DNA of 38,313 bases from Spirochaetes bacterium GWB1_60_80 (GTDB lineage Bacteria; Spirochaetota; Spirochaetia; Treponematales; UBA12059). The stretch is taken from positions 1 through 38,313 of the forward strand of contig MIAR01000050.1 in the NCBI GenBank assembly GCA_001829185.1, in the 5' to 3' direction. Each line of letters begins with the position of its first letter. Position 1 is the first letter of the stretch. A model generated the notes under the pieces. The model was not told where the DNA came from. It did no database searches and was given only the letters and a program-made list of their open reading frames with translations. Below, piece after piece: positions 1 through 9,570 of the stretch. The position numbers and the translations under genes are program-made.

Positions 1-3000
1 GCTGGTGCCGCCGTTGCCGAAGGTCAAGGCATTGCTGTCGAACAGGGTTACGTCGTTGGCGCTGACGATACGCACTTCGCCGCCGAAGTTGTTGCCGGCA
101 TTGGCGAGCGTCAAGTTATTGGCAACGTCAACCGCCAGGCTTGTACTGCCATTGACGACGATGGCCTGGCCGCCGTCAGCGAAGGCGATGGGCGTAACGC
201 TGCCCACTACCCAGTTGTTGAGGACAGTCAACGGACTGACCAAGGTGCCCCCCCGCTGCAAGGTCAGGTTATAGAAGCGGTCGGCCGCCTTGGTAGTGAT
301 AGCCGGGTTGGCAGCGCTCAGCTGGATGGCCGAGGTACCGACGGAGGTGGCGTTCCAGGTGACATTGGCAGCCGACGAATCCCAATTACCGGCGATGGTA
401 TGGGTAAAAGCGCCGGCCCGGAAGTCGCCGGAAGTCAGGATCAGCTGGTTGGTAACCGTGATATTTTCATTAGCGGTCACCGTGGTGGCTGCGGTCGACT
501 TAGCCAGCTCCAGTTGATAGAATCCGTAGCCGGCCCCGGGATGGTTAATGCTGGCAATCGTAGCGCCATCCAGGCGCAGCGTGGACGTACCTGCGGTGAA
601 ACCGGTTAGCGATAGGTTGCGGCCGACGCGGATGAGTGGCGTACCGACGGCGGTAGCGTCCAGGCTGCCCCCGCCGGTCAGGTCGCGGGCCACGATGACG
701 GTCTCGCCGCCGCCGGTGGCCAGGCTGCCGGTCAATGTCAGGTCATTGGTGACTTCCAGGGCGCGCGCGTTGGTCAACAGCGTGGAAGACACCGTCAGAT
801 TGGTGACCAGGAGGGCCGTCTGCAGGGTCTTCGTCGCCGTACTGACCGTGACCGCACCCAAGTTTTGCAGGCTGTTGCCGCCGGTATTCAAGTCTGTCAA
901 ATCGCCGGCAACGCCGGTGGCGCCGCCCAGGACCAGACTGATGTTGGCATTGGCGTAATCGCCGCCATCCTGGATAGTCAAGTGGCGACGTACGTTCAGG
1001 GTCAAGACGGCTAGAGCGGACAGACTGCCCGTCGACAGGATGGTCAAATCCAGCATGGTCAGGTTTCCGGCTAGCTGGGCCACTGCGCCGAAAGACAGGG
1101 CCTTACTATTGAAGGCCAAGGTACCGGCCGAATGGTCGAGATTGCCGTTGATGGTCAGAGTACCGCCCAGGCTAGTATTATCCCAGGCCATGGCGCCATT
1201 ACTGACGCTGAGCGAGGCCAGGCTCTGGGCGCTGCCGCCGTTGTCGCCGGCCTGGGTAAAGCTGCCGGCACTGATGGTGGTAGCCCCGGCCGCAAAAGCG
1301 CCGGTGCCAACGGTCACAGCGCCGGTACCGCTGAGCCCGAAGCTGGCCGCGCCGCCGGCGTAGCTGGAGCCGTCGGCCAGGACCAGGCTGCCGGCCGAGA
1401 CGGTAGCCGATCCAGTCACCGACAGCTGGTAGGTGTTCGGCACGGTCAGCGTGCCGCCGTTGACTGCCAGGCTGGTGCTGACGGTCAGGTTAGCCGCCTG
1501 CGTCAGGCCGCCAAGCGTCACGGTCAGGGTGTTGCTGACGGTGGTGGCGTCGTTTACCGTCAAGATGCCGCCGCCCTTGTTGACCGTCAGGTTGTACAGG
1601 CTCTGCGCGTTGCTGGTTAAAGCCTGCGCCGCGCCGCCCGTGAAACTGATGGTGGAATTGGCTGGGCTGCCCAGCGTTCCGAGAACCAGGTTGCCGCCGC
1701 TCTGGGTGAATATCCGCCCGTTGATGTTCAGCGTGCCGCCGCCGGTAAAGTCGGCCGTGGCGGCCGCCGTCGCGCCGCCGGCGCCTAGGCTCAGCGTGCC
1801 GACGCCCGAGATGCCGCCGGTCAGGGTGATGAGGCCTATGCCGGTGATGCTGCCGGAATTGGCCAGGCTGCCCGTGTAGCTCTGCGTGCCACTGGCGGCC
1901 GTGGTAATGCTGCCAGCGTTGCTGTTGGCGCCGGCGCCTGAAACCGTCAAGTTGGAGCCGGTGACCTGCAGGCTGCCGTAATTGGCCAGCTGTCCGGTGA
2001 TTGCCACCGCTCCAGACGAAGTAATATTTCCATTACCGGCCGCCGTCTTGGCCAGGCTGCCACCCAGCGTGATGCCGCCTGAGCCGACGCTGATAGCGCC
2101 GGTGCTGGTGGCGTCCATGGTCAGGTTGCCCGTGACGCGCAGTGTGCCGGTGCTGCTCAAGGTCAAGGTGGACGATGAACCGACCCAAGCCAGGCTGCCC
2201 GTGATGTCCACCACGTTGCCGGCCGTGCCGGCCGAACTTACGCTGCCGGAGCCATTGAGGGTCAGGCCGCCAGAGCTGACCGTCAGCGTGCCGGTGGCCA
2301 GGCTGACGGCCGCGTCGCCGTTGAGCGCCAGGGCGTTGCCCACGGTCAAGGCGGCCGTGCCGGCGCCGGTCACCGCGCCGCCGGCATTGATGGTCAAGCC
2401 GCCGGTGGTGGCCAAGACGCCGCCGGTGGCGACGGTCAGCGGCGCCGCCAGCGTGGCGCTGGCCACCCGCAGGTTATTGCCAGCCACGTCCAGCGAGCCG
2501 GCCGTCAGGCTAAGCACGTTGGCGTCGGTGGCCGCGCCGGCCCCGGTCAGCGTGATAGTGCCGGCAAGCGCCAGGTCGTACAGGGCAATACTGCCGATGC
2601 TCAGGTCGCTGATGCCGCTTTGGCGCACGATGGAGGCACCGCCGGTCGTGCCGCCGCCGGCGGAGGTAAAGGTAACGTTACCGGCCACGCTCAGGTCGGC
2701 CGAGCCCAGATTGCTAATCGTGGCGCCGCCGGACATGGACAGCGCCGAGAGGCCGGTCAGCACCTTGGCCCCCAGATTGACCGTGCCCGCCGTCTGCGTC
2801 AGCGCGCCGCCGAAGCTCATGGCGCCCGCCCCCAGCGTGTAACTGCCGCCGCTGACATTGAGCGAGGCCAGGCTCTGGGCATTGCCGCCATTGTCGCCGG
2901 CCTGGGTAAAGCTGCCGGCACTGATAGTGGTAGCCCCGGCCGCAAAAGCGCCGGTGCCAACGGTCACAGCGCCGGTACCGCTGAGCCCGAAGCTGGCCGC

Positions 3001-6000
3001 GCCGCCGGCATAGCTGGAGCCGTCGGCCAGGACCAGGCTGCCGGCCGAGACGGTAGCCGATCCAGTCACCGACAGCTGGTAGGTGTTCGGCACGGTCAGC
3101 GTGCCGCCGTTGACTGCCAGGCTGGTGCTGACGGTCAGGTTAGCCGCCTGCGTCAGGCCGCCAAGCGTCACGGTCAGGGTGTTGCTGACGGTGATCGGGA
3201 CATTGACCGACAGTGTGCCGGCCTTGTTCACGGACAGGCCGTAGAAATTGCCGCTGCCGACAGCCGTTATAGCCTGGGCAGCGCCACCATTGAACAGCAC
3301 GGCGCCGCCATTGGGGTTTAGAGTGCCGGCAACTGAAAAATCACCGCCCGCGGCGGTCTGCCCGCCGGAAGCCGTCAGGTCGGTGACGGCAAGATTGCCG
3401 GCTACCGTAATGTTCTGGCTACTGCCAACCAGGGCCGCCGCGCTCAGGCTACCGTTGACTGTGGTCGATCCGGCCGCCTTTGCGCTCAGCGTCAGGCTAC
3501 CGGAGCCAAGGGCTACCGATGTGATGCTATCATCACCGTCGCCGCTCATGGACAGGCTGGATGCTACCGACGTCACGGCGCCCAAAGCAGCGCTACCGCT
3601 GCCGGTGCCGATGCTGGAATCCGAAGCGACAGTCAGCGCGCCAAGAGTTATTGAATTGTTACTTGCCGCCAGATTGCCATACAATGTGGCAGTGCCCACG
3701 GTGTAATCTAGCAGGCCGGTCAGGTTGAAGGTATTGCCGGCGACGGACCCAAAGGACAAGCCGCCAGAATGAGTCAGGAAGGCGCCGGCCGTGACGGCCA
3801 TGGTGCCCGGCTCAGCGGTCGGCAGCAGGACCAGGCCGCCGGCGCCATTGACCGTGCCCTGGAAAACAAGCGCTAGCGTCTGCAGCGTCAGAAACACGGC
3901 TGGATCGATGGTCACCGTACTCTCGAAAGTAATGCTGTCCGGATCGGTAATGGTGGTATTCACCGTGTAGGTGGCTGGGCTGGAAATGACCGTGGTATTG
4001 CCGCTCATCGTGTAGCTGGCGGCCGAGAAGGTGGCCATGCCGGCGCCACTGACCGAGAAGCCGGTGGGCGGATTACTGTTGCCGATCAAGGCGCTGAAAT
4101 CCTTGGATCCAACGGCATTGACCGTCAAATGATACGGCCCGTTGACGGTGGCGAGGATTTCGAAAATCACTGATCCGGCGCTGACTGACAAGTCGGAAGT
4201 CAAGGTTATCGGACCGGTAAAGCGCAGGGTTCCGGTGCCGGCGTTGAGGCTGCCGCCCAGGCTGCCGCCAGGATGGCTCAAGCCGCCGCCAGCGGCCAGC
4301 AGGCTGCCTTGAATGTCCAACGTACCGTCAACCGTAATGGTCTGCGCGCCGATATCTAGGCTGGCACCGGCTGTTACCGACAGGTTGCGCACCGCTATCG
4401 GGCCAGCCAGCAACGGATAGTCGCCACTGCCCACCACCGGCACCACCACGTCGACCGTAGCGGCGTCCGGCACGCCATTAGGCGTCCAGTTGGCCGCCGT
4501 CGCCCAACCCGTCCCGGCCGTCCCGTTCCAGACATAGGTCGCGTATTGGCTGGCTATGGTTATAAATTTGTCATCGCTAGCGGCGGCTACCGCCGAACCG
4601 TCCCAGGACAAGCCCAAAGCGCCGCTGGAAACGGCATACGGACCGTCGAGGCGCAGACCGCTGATGGTCGTGGTGCCGACCGCGAAAGCGCCGGTGATAT
4701 CTATTGCCGCCACCCGGTCGCCATTTGCGTAAGCCACGTCAAAGCTGCCGACATTGGCGCCGCTCAGGGTAACCGTCAAGACCGTGTTATCGAAAACCGC
4801 CTCCAGCCCGGCCGGTAGGATCAGGCGCAGATCGTTGGTGCTGTCGAAGTCGGCGCTTACCAGGTCGGTGATCACGATATTCGACAAATTTTGCGGTGGC
4901 ACGGCGTTTTCGACGAAGCTGGTATTAGCCAAGCTGGAAAGAGTCGGGAGCGGATTGGCCAGCACGTTCAGTACGCCGCTGCCATTGGCTAAGGCGTTTA
5001 GCAAATCAGTGCTGCCGCCGGTGGTGTCGGTCAGGAGGGTTATGGAAATGGTATTAGGATTGGCGTCGCGTATCTCAATCTGGGCGGCGCCGGAGCTGTC
5101 GGTGGTCACCAGACAGGGATTAGCCTGTGGTGCGCCGGCGACATAGATCACACCAGTCCCCGTCCCGCTCAAGCCAACCTGGATCGCCACCGTCTGATTG
5201 ACCGGATCGCCGCCGGCCGACAGCACTTGCAGCGCGTAGAAGGCGCCCGTCGACGGCGGCACCGTCTGCGGCGTCGGGCTAATGCCGATGTGGTCGGCCA
5301 GCGGCGCGTCGTTATATTCCTTGGCATAGACACGAAAGGGGTTATCCACGGCGGGGGCGGCGCCAGTGCCGTCGCTAAACCAGAATTCGGCGACGTTGAG
5401 GTTGTCTCCCACGCCGCTATTCTGCTCCACGATGCTCAGGCGCCAAGTACCGCTGTCGCTGCCGGCAATGGAATAGACGACGCTGGCGGCATCGGCATAA
5501 GCGGTCTTGTTGGTCGAATCGCCCGAAGCCGGCGGGACGCTGGGCACGGACTGGACGGCGGCATCGCGATTCCAGGCGGTCAAGGCGCCGGCCCCGTCCA
5601 TATCCCAGTTATAGTAGACGATGTTCCCGGTCTGCCCGTCCGGGATAAAGGGATACAGGTTCCAGGTCTCAAAGCTGGCCTCACTGAAGCTGACCGGCCA
5701 GGCGTAGGCGAAAGACCGAATCGAACTGATTCCAGTCGGAGTGCCGCCGGAACTGAAGGAGGCATCAAGCTGAAAGCCGTTCTTGATCCAGCCGGTATCG
5801 CTGGAAACAAGCACCACCACCTTGAAATAATATTTATTACCGATCCGCTCGCCTTGGGCCGGCGACACGCCGGGAAAATAGACCCAGCCGAGGTTACTGC
5901 CGATATTGGCGGTGGTGTAGCGTGCCAATTCACTGCCGGCAAAGGGCGTGCCGCCCTGAGTCGCGTAGTCGATAGTGCGGGACGTGGCGTCCGACAGGGC

Positions 6001-6351
6001 TCCATTACCGCCAAACAGATAAAAGGCGGTTTGAGGATTGGCGACAGCCAGGCCATATAGGCTGCTGTCGGAACGTGAATCGCCCGGATCGGCCGTTTCA
6101 CTGACAAAATTCATATCGGGGTCATTGATGGCAAAATAGATGGTTTGGGTAACGCTGTCCGGTACCTCAAAAAAGACGACCACATAGTCATCCAAGGTGC
6201 CGGCCGCGCGGTTGTTGGCGGCCGACAGGTAGTTGGCGTCGCCTTCCGGAATCCGGCTTTGGGCGGCAACCCCGGCCGCAAGGGCTAAAAGCAGGACGAC
6301 GATGCTGAATTGACGCAGGGACGGTCGTTGATAAGTATGGTTGATGCGCAT
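1..6351 (-). CDS. Giant exported beta-repeat surface protein, C-terminus beyond the window
   Basis: The reverse strand reads open without a stop from an ATG at 6351 to base 1, giving 2117 codons and no C-terminus. A GAGGA ribosome site precedes the ATG. The N-terminus is a signal peptide (basic start, hydrophobic stretch, cleavage near AAGVAA/QS, residue ~30), so the protein is exported. Residues ~30-600 are a non-repetitive, aromatic-containing head. From ~606 (YVWNGTAGTGWATAANW) to the edge it is almost entirely Gly/Ala/Ser/Thr/Val/Leu repeats of the type LTVSTSLAVNGGTLTV, as in filamentous-haemagglutinin or autotransporter beta-helices. A marker motif FY(N/G)L(T/S)-x-N/Q-K/R-x-GTL recurs near residues 1036, 1585 and 2026. 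Adhesin or surface-layer function is inference. A beta-barrel or anchoring domain would lie outside the window. Antisense frames are also open because the codons are GC-rich, but they show no domain. Confidence 0.9.
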   Translation of the reverse strand, partial: MRINHTYQRPSLRQFSIVVLLLALAAGVAAQSRIPEGDANYLSAANNRAAGTLDDYVVVFFEVPDSVTQTIYFAINDPDMNFVSETADPGDSRSDSSLYGLAVANPQTAFYLFGGNGALSDATSRTIDYATQGGTPFAGSELARYTTANIGSNLGWVYFPGVSPAQGERIGNKYYFKVVVLVSSDTGWIKNGFQLDASFSSGGTPTGISSIRSFAYAWPVSFSEASFETWNLYPFIPDGQTGNIVYYNWDMDGAGALTAWNRDAAVQSVPSVPPASGDSTNKTAYADAASVVYSIAGSDSGTWRLSIVEQNSGVGDNLNVAEFWFSDGTGAAPAVDNPFRVYAKEYNDAPLADHIGISPTPQTVPPSTGAFYALQVLSAGGDPVNQTVAIQVGLSGTGTGVIYVAGAPQANPCLVTTDSSGAAQIEIRDANPNTISITLLTDTTGGSTDLLNALANGSGVLNVLANPLPTLSSLANTSFVENAVPPQNLSNIVITDLVSADFDSTNDLRLILPAGLEAVFDNTVLTVTLSGANVGSFDVAYANGDRVAAIDITGAFAVGTTTISGLRLDGPYAVSSGALGLSWDGSAVAAASDDKFITIASQYATYVWNGTAGTGWATAANWTPNGVPDAATVDVVVPVVGSGDYPLLAGPIAVRNLSVTAGASLDIGAQTITVDGTLDIQGSLLAAGGGLSHPGGSLGGSLNAGTGTLRFTGPITLTSDLSVSAGSVIFEILATVNGPYHLTVNAVGSKDFSALIGNSNPPTGFSVSGAGMATFSAASYTMSGNTTVISSPATYTVNTTITDPDSITFESTVTIDPAVFLTLQTLALVFQGTVNGAGGLVLLPTAEPGTMAVTAGAFLTHSGGLSFGSVAGNTFNLTGLLDYTVGTATLYGNLAASNNSITLGALTVASDSSIGTGSGSAALGAVTSVASSLSMSGDGDDSITSVALGSGSLTLSAKAAGSTTVNGSLSAAALVGSSQNITVAGNLAVTDLTASGGQTAAGGDFSVAGTLNPNGGAVLFNGGAAQAITAVGSGNFYGLSVNKAGTLSVNVPITVSNTLTVTLGGLTQAANLTVSTSLAVNGGTLTVPNTYQLSVTGSATVSAGSLVLADGSSYAGGAASFGLSGTGAVTVGTGAFAAGATTISAGSFTQAGDNGGNAQSLASLNVSGGSYTLGAGAMSFGGALTQTAGTVNLGAKVLTGLSALSMSGGATISNLGSADLSVAGNVTFTSAGGGTTGGASIVRQSGISDLSIGSIALYDLALAGTITLTGAGAATDANVLSLTAGSLDVAGNNLRVASATLAAPLTVATGGVLATTGGLTINAGGAVTGAGTAALTVGNALALNGDAAVSLATGTLTVSSGGLTLNGSGSVSSAGTAGNVVDITGSLAWVGSSSTLTLSSTGTLRVTGNLTMDATSTGAISVGSGGITLGGSLAKTAAGNGNITSSGAVAITGQLANYGSLQVTGSNLTVSGAGANSNAGSITTAASGTQSYTGSLANSGSITGIGLITLTGGISGVGTLSLGAGGATAAATADFTGGGTLNINGRIFTQSGGNLVLGTLGSPANSTISFTGGAAQALTSNAQSLYNLTVNKGGGILTVNDATTVSNTLTVTLGGLTQAANLTVSTSLAVNGGTLTVPNTYQLSVTGSATVSAGSLVLADGSSYAGGAASFGLSGTGAVTVGTGAFAAGATTISAGSFTQAGDNGGSAQSLASLSVSNGAMAWDNTSLGGTLTINGNLDHSAGTLAFNSKALSFGAVAQLAGNLTMLDLTILSTGSLSALAVLTLNVRRHLTIQDGGDYANANISLVLGGATGVAGDLTDLNTGGNSLQNLGAVTVSTATKTLQTALLVTNLTVSSTLLTNARALEVTNDLTLTGSLATGGGETVIVARDLTGGGSLDATAVGTPLIRVGRNLSLTGFTAGTSTLRLDGATIASINHPGAGYGFYQLELAKSTAATTVTANENITVTNQLILTSGDFRAGAFTHTIAGNWDSSAANVTWNATSVGTSAIQLSAANPAITTKAADRFYNLTLQRGGTLVSPLTVLNNWVVGSVTPIAFADGGQAIVVNGSTSLAVDVANNLTLANAGNNFGGEVRIVSANDVTLFDSNALTFGNGGTS
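1209..1543 (-). repeat. 335-bp in-frame internal duplication, copy B
   Basis: This segment matches 2859-3193 base for base except at 1231, 1232, 1240, 1276 and 1360, about 98.5% identity. The offset is exactly 1650 bp (550 codons), so the frame is kept. It encodes residues ~1604-1715 of the surface protein. Sequence on both sides diverges at once, which suggests recent duplication or gene conversion. Confidence 0.92.
2859..3193 (-). repeat. 335-bp in-frame internal duplication, copy A
   Basis: This is the partner of 1209-1543 and encodes residues ~1054-1165. The flanking repeats of the same protein are only loosely similar to each other, so near-identity over just this stretch stands out. 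Confidence 0.92.
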
Positions 6352-6406
6352 TTTTCCTCGTAAACTGTTGGCTGGCCACGGATAATCCCGAGAAACCCAC
6401 AATCAT

Positions 6407-6435
6407 ACTATAACGCAGTCCTGCCAATACCTCAA
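6407..6435 (-). promoter_or_regulatory. Sigma70-type promoter of the giant surface protein
   Basis: On the reverse strand, -35 TTGAGG (6435-6430) is followed after 17 bp by -10 TATAGT (6412-6407). Transcription would start near 6400, about 50 nt before the ATG. It is back to back with the GH3 promoter and the two -35 boxes are about 30 bp apart. Confidence 0.7.
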
Positions 6436-6463
6436 CCGCAAAGCGACCCGCTACTCAGCCGAT

Positions 6464-6492
6464 TTGACAGAGCAGCCCTGTCGGGGTATGCT
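6464..6492 (+). promoter_or_regulatory. Sigma70-type promoter of the GH3 gene
   Basis: A perfect -35 TTGACA (6464-6469), a 17-bp spacer and -10 TATGCT (6487-6492) predict a start near 6498-6500, about 60 nt upstream of the GH3 ATG. Confidence 0.75.
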
Positions 6493-6496
6493 GCCC

Positions 6497-6522
6497 TAGC
6501 AGGCTTTTTCAACAGCCTGCTA
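6497..6522 (+). other. Stem-loop at the 5' end of the GH3 transcript
   Basis: TAGCAGGCT (6497-6505) pairs perfectly with AGCCTGCTA (6514-6522) across an 8-nt loop. It starts at about the predicted +1, so it could protect the 5' end or act as an early attenuator. No T-run follows on the + strand. Confidence 0.6.
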
Positions 6523-6558
6523 CAGCCGCCCCGCAGCGGGTTGGCAGGGAGCCGCCGC

Positions 6559-9057
6559 ATGGAACACCTACAAACCATCCACGCCCTCAGCCTGGCCGAA
6601 AAGGCCGCCTTGGTCTCCGGCGACGGCTTCTGGCACACCAAGGCCCTCGCCCGCCTCGGCATTCCAGCCATCGAGCTGACTGACGGGCCGCACGGCCTGC
6701 GCAAAATGGCCGATATGTACGGCGAGAACACCTTCGCCCGGCCGCTGGTCACTACCGCTTACCCCACCGCCGCCTTGTCGGCCTGCGGCTTCGACCCGGA
6801 ACTGCTGCGGGCCATGGGCCAGGCCCTGGCCGAGGAATGCCGCGAGCACGGCGTGGCCATCCTGCTGGGGCCGGGCGCCAACCTCAAGCGCTCGCCGCTC
6901 TGCGGCCGCAACTTCGAGTACTTCTCGGAGGACCCGCTATTGTCCGCCGCCCTGGCCACGGCCTGGATCCAGGGCCTGCAGTCCGGCGGCGTCGGCGCTT
7001 CGCTCAAGCACTTCGCCCTGAACAACCAGGAACGCCGCCGCATGACCATCGACGTTATCGTGGAAAGCCGCGCCCTGCGCGAGCTGTACCTGGCCAGCTT
7101 CGAAACCGCGGTCCGCGACGGCCAACCGGCCTCGGTGATGTGCGCCTACAACCAGGTGAATGGTACTCCCTGCTCGGAACACTCTTTCCTGATAAACCAG
7201 GTACTGCGCCGCGAGTGGGCTTTTGGGGGCTTCGTGGTCACCGACTGGGGCGCCAACCGCGACCGCGTCCGTGGCCTCTTGGCCGGCATCGACCTGGAAA
7301 TGCCCGAAGGCGGCAGTGCGACCACCGGCCGCATCATCGCCGCGGTCGAGACCGGCCAGCTAAGCGAAACCGTCCTCGACGCCAGTGTCGACCGCCTACT
7401 CTCAGCCGTCCTGGCCTACGCCAAGCCCGCGACCCCGCCGCCCTCCCCGTCGGCCACCCCAGGCACGCCGGCCGCCCGACTGGCCCGCGACCAGCTGGCC
7501 CGCCGCATCGCCGTCGAGTCGACCGTGCTGCTAAAGAACGAAAACCGCATCCTGCCACTCGATCCGACGCGGCCGGTCACGGTCATCGGCGGCCTGGCCG
7601 CCACGCCGCGCTACCAGGGCGCCGGCAGCTCCTTCCTGGCGCCGGCCAACCCGCAGTCCTTCCTGGATGGCCTGGAGGCCGCCCGCATCGTCTACCACTA
7701 CGCCGCCGGCTACCCAACCAACGATGACGCCGCCGACCCCTTCCTGGCCGCCGAAGCCGTCGCCCTGGCGCAGGTAGCCGCCGCCGCCGGCGAAACCATC
7801 GTCTACTACCTCGGCCTGACCGACCAGTACGAATCAGAAGGCTTCGACCGTACCCACCTGCAGCTACCGGCCAACCAGACTGCCCTCCTAGCGCAGATCG
7901 CCGCCGCCACCCGACCCGTCACCGGCGCCGCCAACAGCGACAAGGCTCCGCCAGCCATCATCGCCGTCTTTGTCGGCGGCGCGCCGGTGGAAACGCCCTG
8001 GCTGGACTCGGTCCAGGCCCTATTAGCCGGCTACCTGGGCGGCCAAGCCTCCGGCGCCGCCCAGGCTGACCTGCTGTTCGGCTTCGCCAATCCCAGCGGC
8101 CGCCTGGCCGAAACCTGGCCGCTGCGGCTGGAAGACACGCCCGGCCACGGCAACTTTCCCGGCAGCGACCATCAAGTACTCTACAAGGAAGGCCTCTTCA
8201 TCGGCTACCGCTATTACGCCAGCGCCGGCCGGGTGGTACGCTTCGCCTTCGGCCACGGCCTGTCGTACAGCGACTTCCGCTTCGAACGCCTGGAGTTGTC
8301 AGCCGACACGCTACCAACCAGCGGCGAACTCCAGGCCACGGTTAGCGTCCGCAACGCCGGAGAGCGCGCCGGCCAGGCTGTAGTCCAAGTCTACGTCTCG
8401 TACGACGACTCGGCCATCGAGCGCCCAACCCTGGCCCTGGCCGGCTTCGCCAAAGGCTGGCTGGAGCCTAGCGCCAGCGCCAGCCTGAGCGTCACTGTTT
8501 CTCCGCTGGCCCTGCGCCACTGGGACGAATCAGCCGGGCGCTTCTGTCTGGAAAGCGGCCGGGTGACCATCAAGGCCGGCGCCTCTTCGGCCGACCTGCC
8601 GCTGGCCCAGAGCCTCAACGTCCCGGGCGACGGCCCAGCCTCAGCCAGCCTGCGCGCCGCCCCCCGCCTTAACCTACGCCAGCCGCCGGCCGCCCTGAGC
8701 GACGCCGACTTCGCCGCCCGCCTGGGCCGGCCCCTGCCACCGCCACCCAGTGGCCTGTACAACGGCGAATCGACCCTGGCCGACGTTAGCCGCCGCTCCG
8801 GCCTAGCTGCCCTAGTGCAGCGCATCATCGTCAAAACAATAGTCGAAGGTTCAGGCGCCGCCGCCGACAGCCCCAACAGCCGCATGATGCGCAAGATGGC
8901 CCGCGAAATGCCGCTGACCCGCTTTATCGCCTTATCCGGCGGACTGTTCAATGAGCGGATGGTGCAAGCCTTGGTGGATCTAGGCAACCGACGCCGGTGG
9001 CGCGGCTTTTTCGGCTTAATCGGAGCGCTGTTGACCATGCGGCGCCGACGCCGTTGA
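6559..9057 (+). CDS. Glycoside hydrolase family 3 beta-glycosidase, cytoplasmic
   Basis: This 832-aa enzyme releases terminal beta-linked sugars from oligosaccharides or glycosides. GH3 hallmarks appear in order: TDGPHG near the start, substrate-binding KHF followed by a conserved NNQE, CAYNQVNG, and the nucleophile in GFVVTDWGA (Asp229). A GH3 C-terminal domain with KNE follows, then an Fn3-like domain (VSVRNAGERAGQAVVQVYV). A C-terminal extension of ~130 residues ends in an Arg-rich tail. There is no signal peptide, so it acts on imported sugars. I chose ATG 6559 because AGGGAG lies 8-14 nt upstream; a TTG at 6541 would add six residues but lacks a ribosome site. The 3' end overlaps the convergent gene by 42 bp. 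The exact substrate cannot be told; beta-glucosides are the usual guess. Confidence 0.92.
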   Translation: MEHLQTIHALSLAEKAALVSGDGFWHTKALARLGIPAIELTDGPHGLRKMADMYGENTFARPLVTTAYPTAALSACGFDPELLRAMGQALAEECREHGVAILLGPGANLKRSPLCGRNFEYFSEDPLLSAALATAWIQGLQSGGVGASLKHFALNNQERRRMTIDVIVESRALRELYLASFETAVRDGQPASVMCAYNQVNGTPCSEHSFLINQVLRREWAFGGFVVTDWGANRDRVRGLLAGIDLEMPEGGSATTGRIIAAVETGQLSETVLDASVDRLLSAVLAYAKPATPPPSPSATPGTPAARLARDQLARRIAVESTVLLKNENRILPLDPTRPVTVIGGLAATPRYQGAGSSFLAPANPQSFLDGLEAARIVYHYAAGYPTNDDAADPFLAAEAVALAQVAAAAGETIVYYLGLTDQYESEGFDRTHLQLPANQTALLAQIAAATRPVTGAANSDKAPPAIIAVFVGGAPVETPWLDSVQALLAGYLGGQASGAAQADLLFGFANPSGRLAETWPLRLEDTPGHGNFPGSDHQVLYKEGLFIGYRYYASAGRVVRFAFGHGLSYSDFRFERLELSADTLPTSGELQATVSVRNAGERAGQAVVQVYVSYDDSAIERPTLALAGFAKGWLEPSASASLSVTVSPLALRHWDESAGRFCLESGRVTIKAGASSADLPLAQSLNVPGDGPASASLRAAPRLNLRQPPAALSDADFAARLGRPLPPPPSGLYNGESTLADVSRRSGLAALVQRIIVKTIVEGSGAAADSPNSRMMRKMAREMPLTRFIALSGGLFNERMVQALVDLGNRRRWRGFFGLIGALLTMRRRRR

Positions 9058-9570
9058 CGCCAGCGAGCGCCGGTAGTACTCGCCATCCGGCGTCAGCTCG
9101 GCAAAGCGCTTGCCGGCCGCGTCCAGGATGGCAGCGACCGTCTCTCGCGGCACCTGCCAGAACGACAGTTTCAGGTAACCGGTCCCAATCAGCCGACAGT
9201 CCCAGTTAAAGCCGCCAACGCCCGAATAGCTGGCCTGGTGCGCCACCACCTCAAGACTGCTCCAGGAATCGCGAATACTCTGCTCATAGGCAAAGTGCAG
9301 CCTCGCTGCCCCGGACCCCAGTTCGAGCCGCCCTTCAAGGCCGCCCATCGCGTCGGAGTCGGACGAAACCGCCACCACCTGCGCCTCGACGCCGCCAAGC
9401 AGGCGGAAACAGTCCAATAGTAAGCCGCAGACGGCGCGCAAGGCCAGATTAGGAATCGCGTCCGCCAGGACTGGCGCTTCCAGTGGCAGCGCATCCCGGA
9501 TGACGCGGCACTCCCAAGTGGCGGCCACCAGGTCGTCGGCCGACTCATCGCGCAACGCTGGAGCGCCCAT
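9016..9570 (-). CDS. Unknown 184-aa protein coupled to the diguanylate cyclase
   Basis: I do not recognise this protein. It is soluble, with no signal peptide or membrane segment, and has an acidic/hydrophobic first half, a Trp-rich middle (SWSSLEVVAHQ, FNWDC) and a polar C-terminus. Its ATG overlaps the stop of the upstream GGDEF gene by one base (TGATG), which implies translational coupling. It may therefore serve as a partner or accessory of that enzyme. Its 3' end runs 42 bp into the 3' end of the convergent GH3 gene, so the two transcripts would be antisense there. Confidence 0.72.
   Translation of the reverse strand: MGAPALRDESADDLVAATWECRVIRDALPLEAPVLADAIPNLALRAVCGLLLDCFRLLGGVEAQVVAVSSDSDAMGGLEGRLELGSGAARLHFAYEQSIRDSWSSLEVVAHQASYSGVGGFNWDCRLIGTGYLKLSFWQVPRETVAAILDAAGKRFAELTPDGEYYRRSLASTASAPHGQQRSD

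Noticed and set aside
1-3706. Many long open frames on the + strand across the first 6 kb
   Set aside because: They are antisense shadows of the GC-rich repeat protein; they lack ribosome sites and domains, and read as Pro/Ala/Val-rich low-complexity text.
5580-6107. A 175-codon reverse-strand frame
   Set aside because: It is another frame of the same strand inside the surface-protein gene, which is open, has a signal peptide and has a ribosome site.
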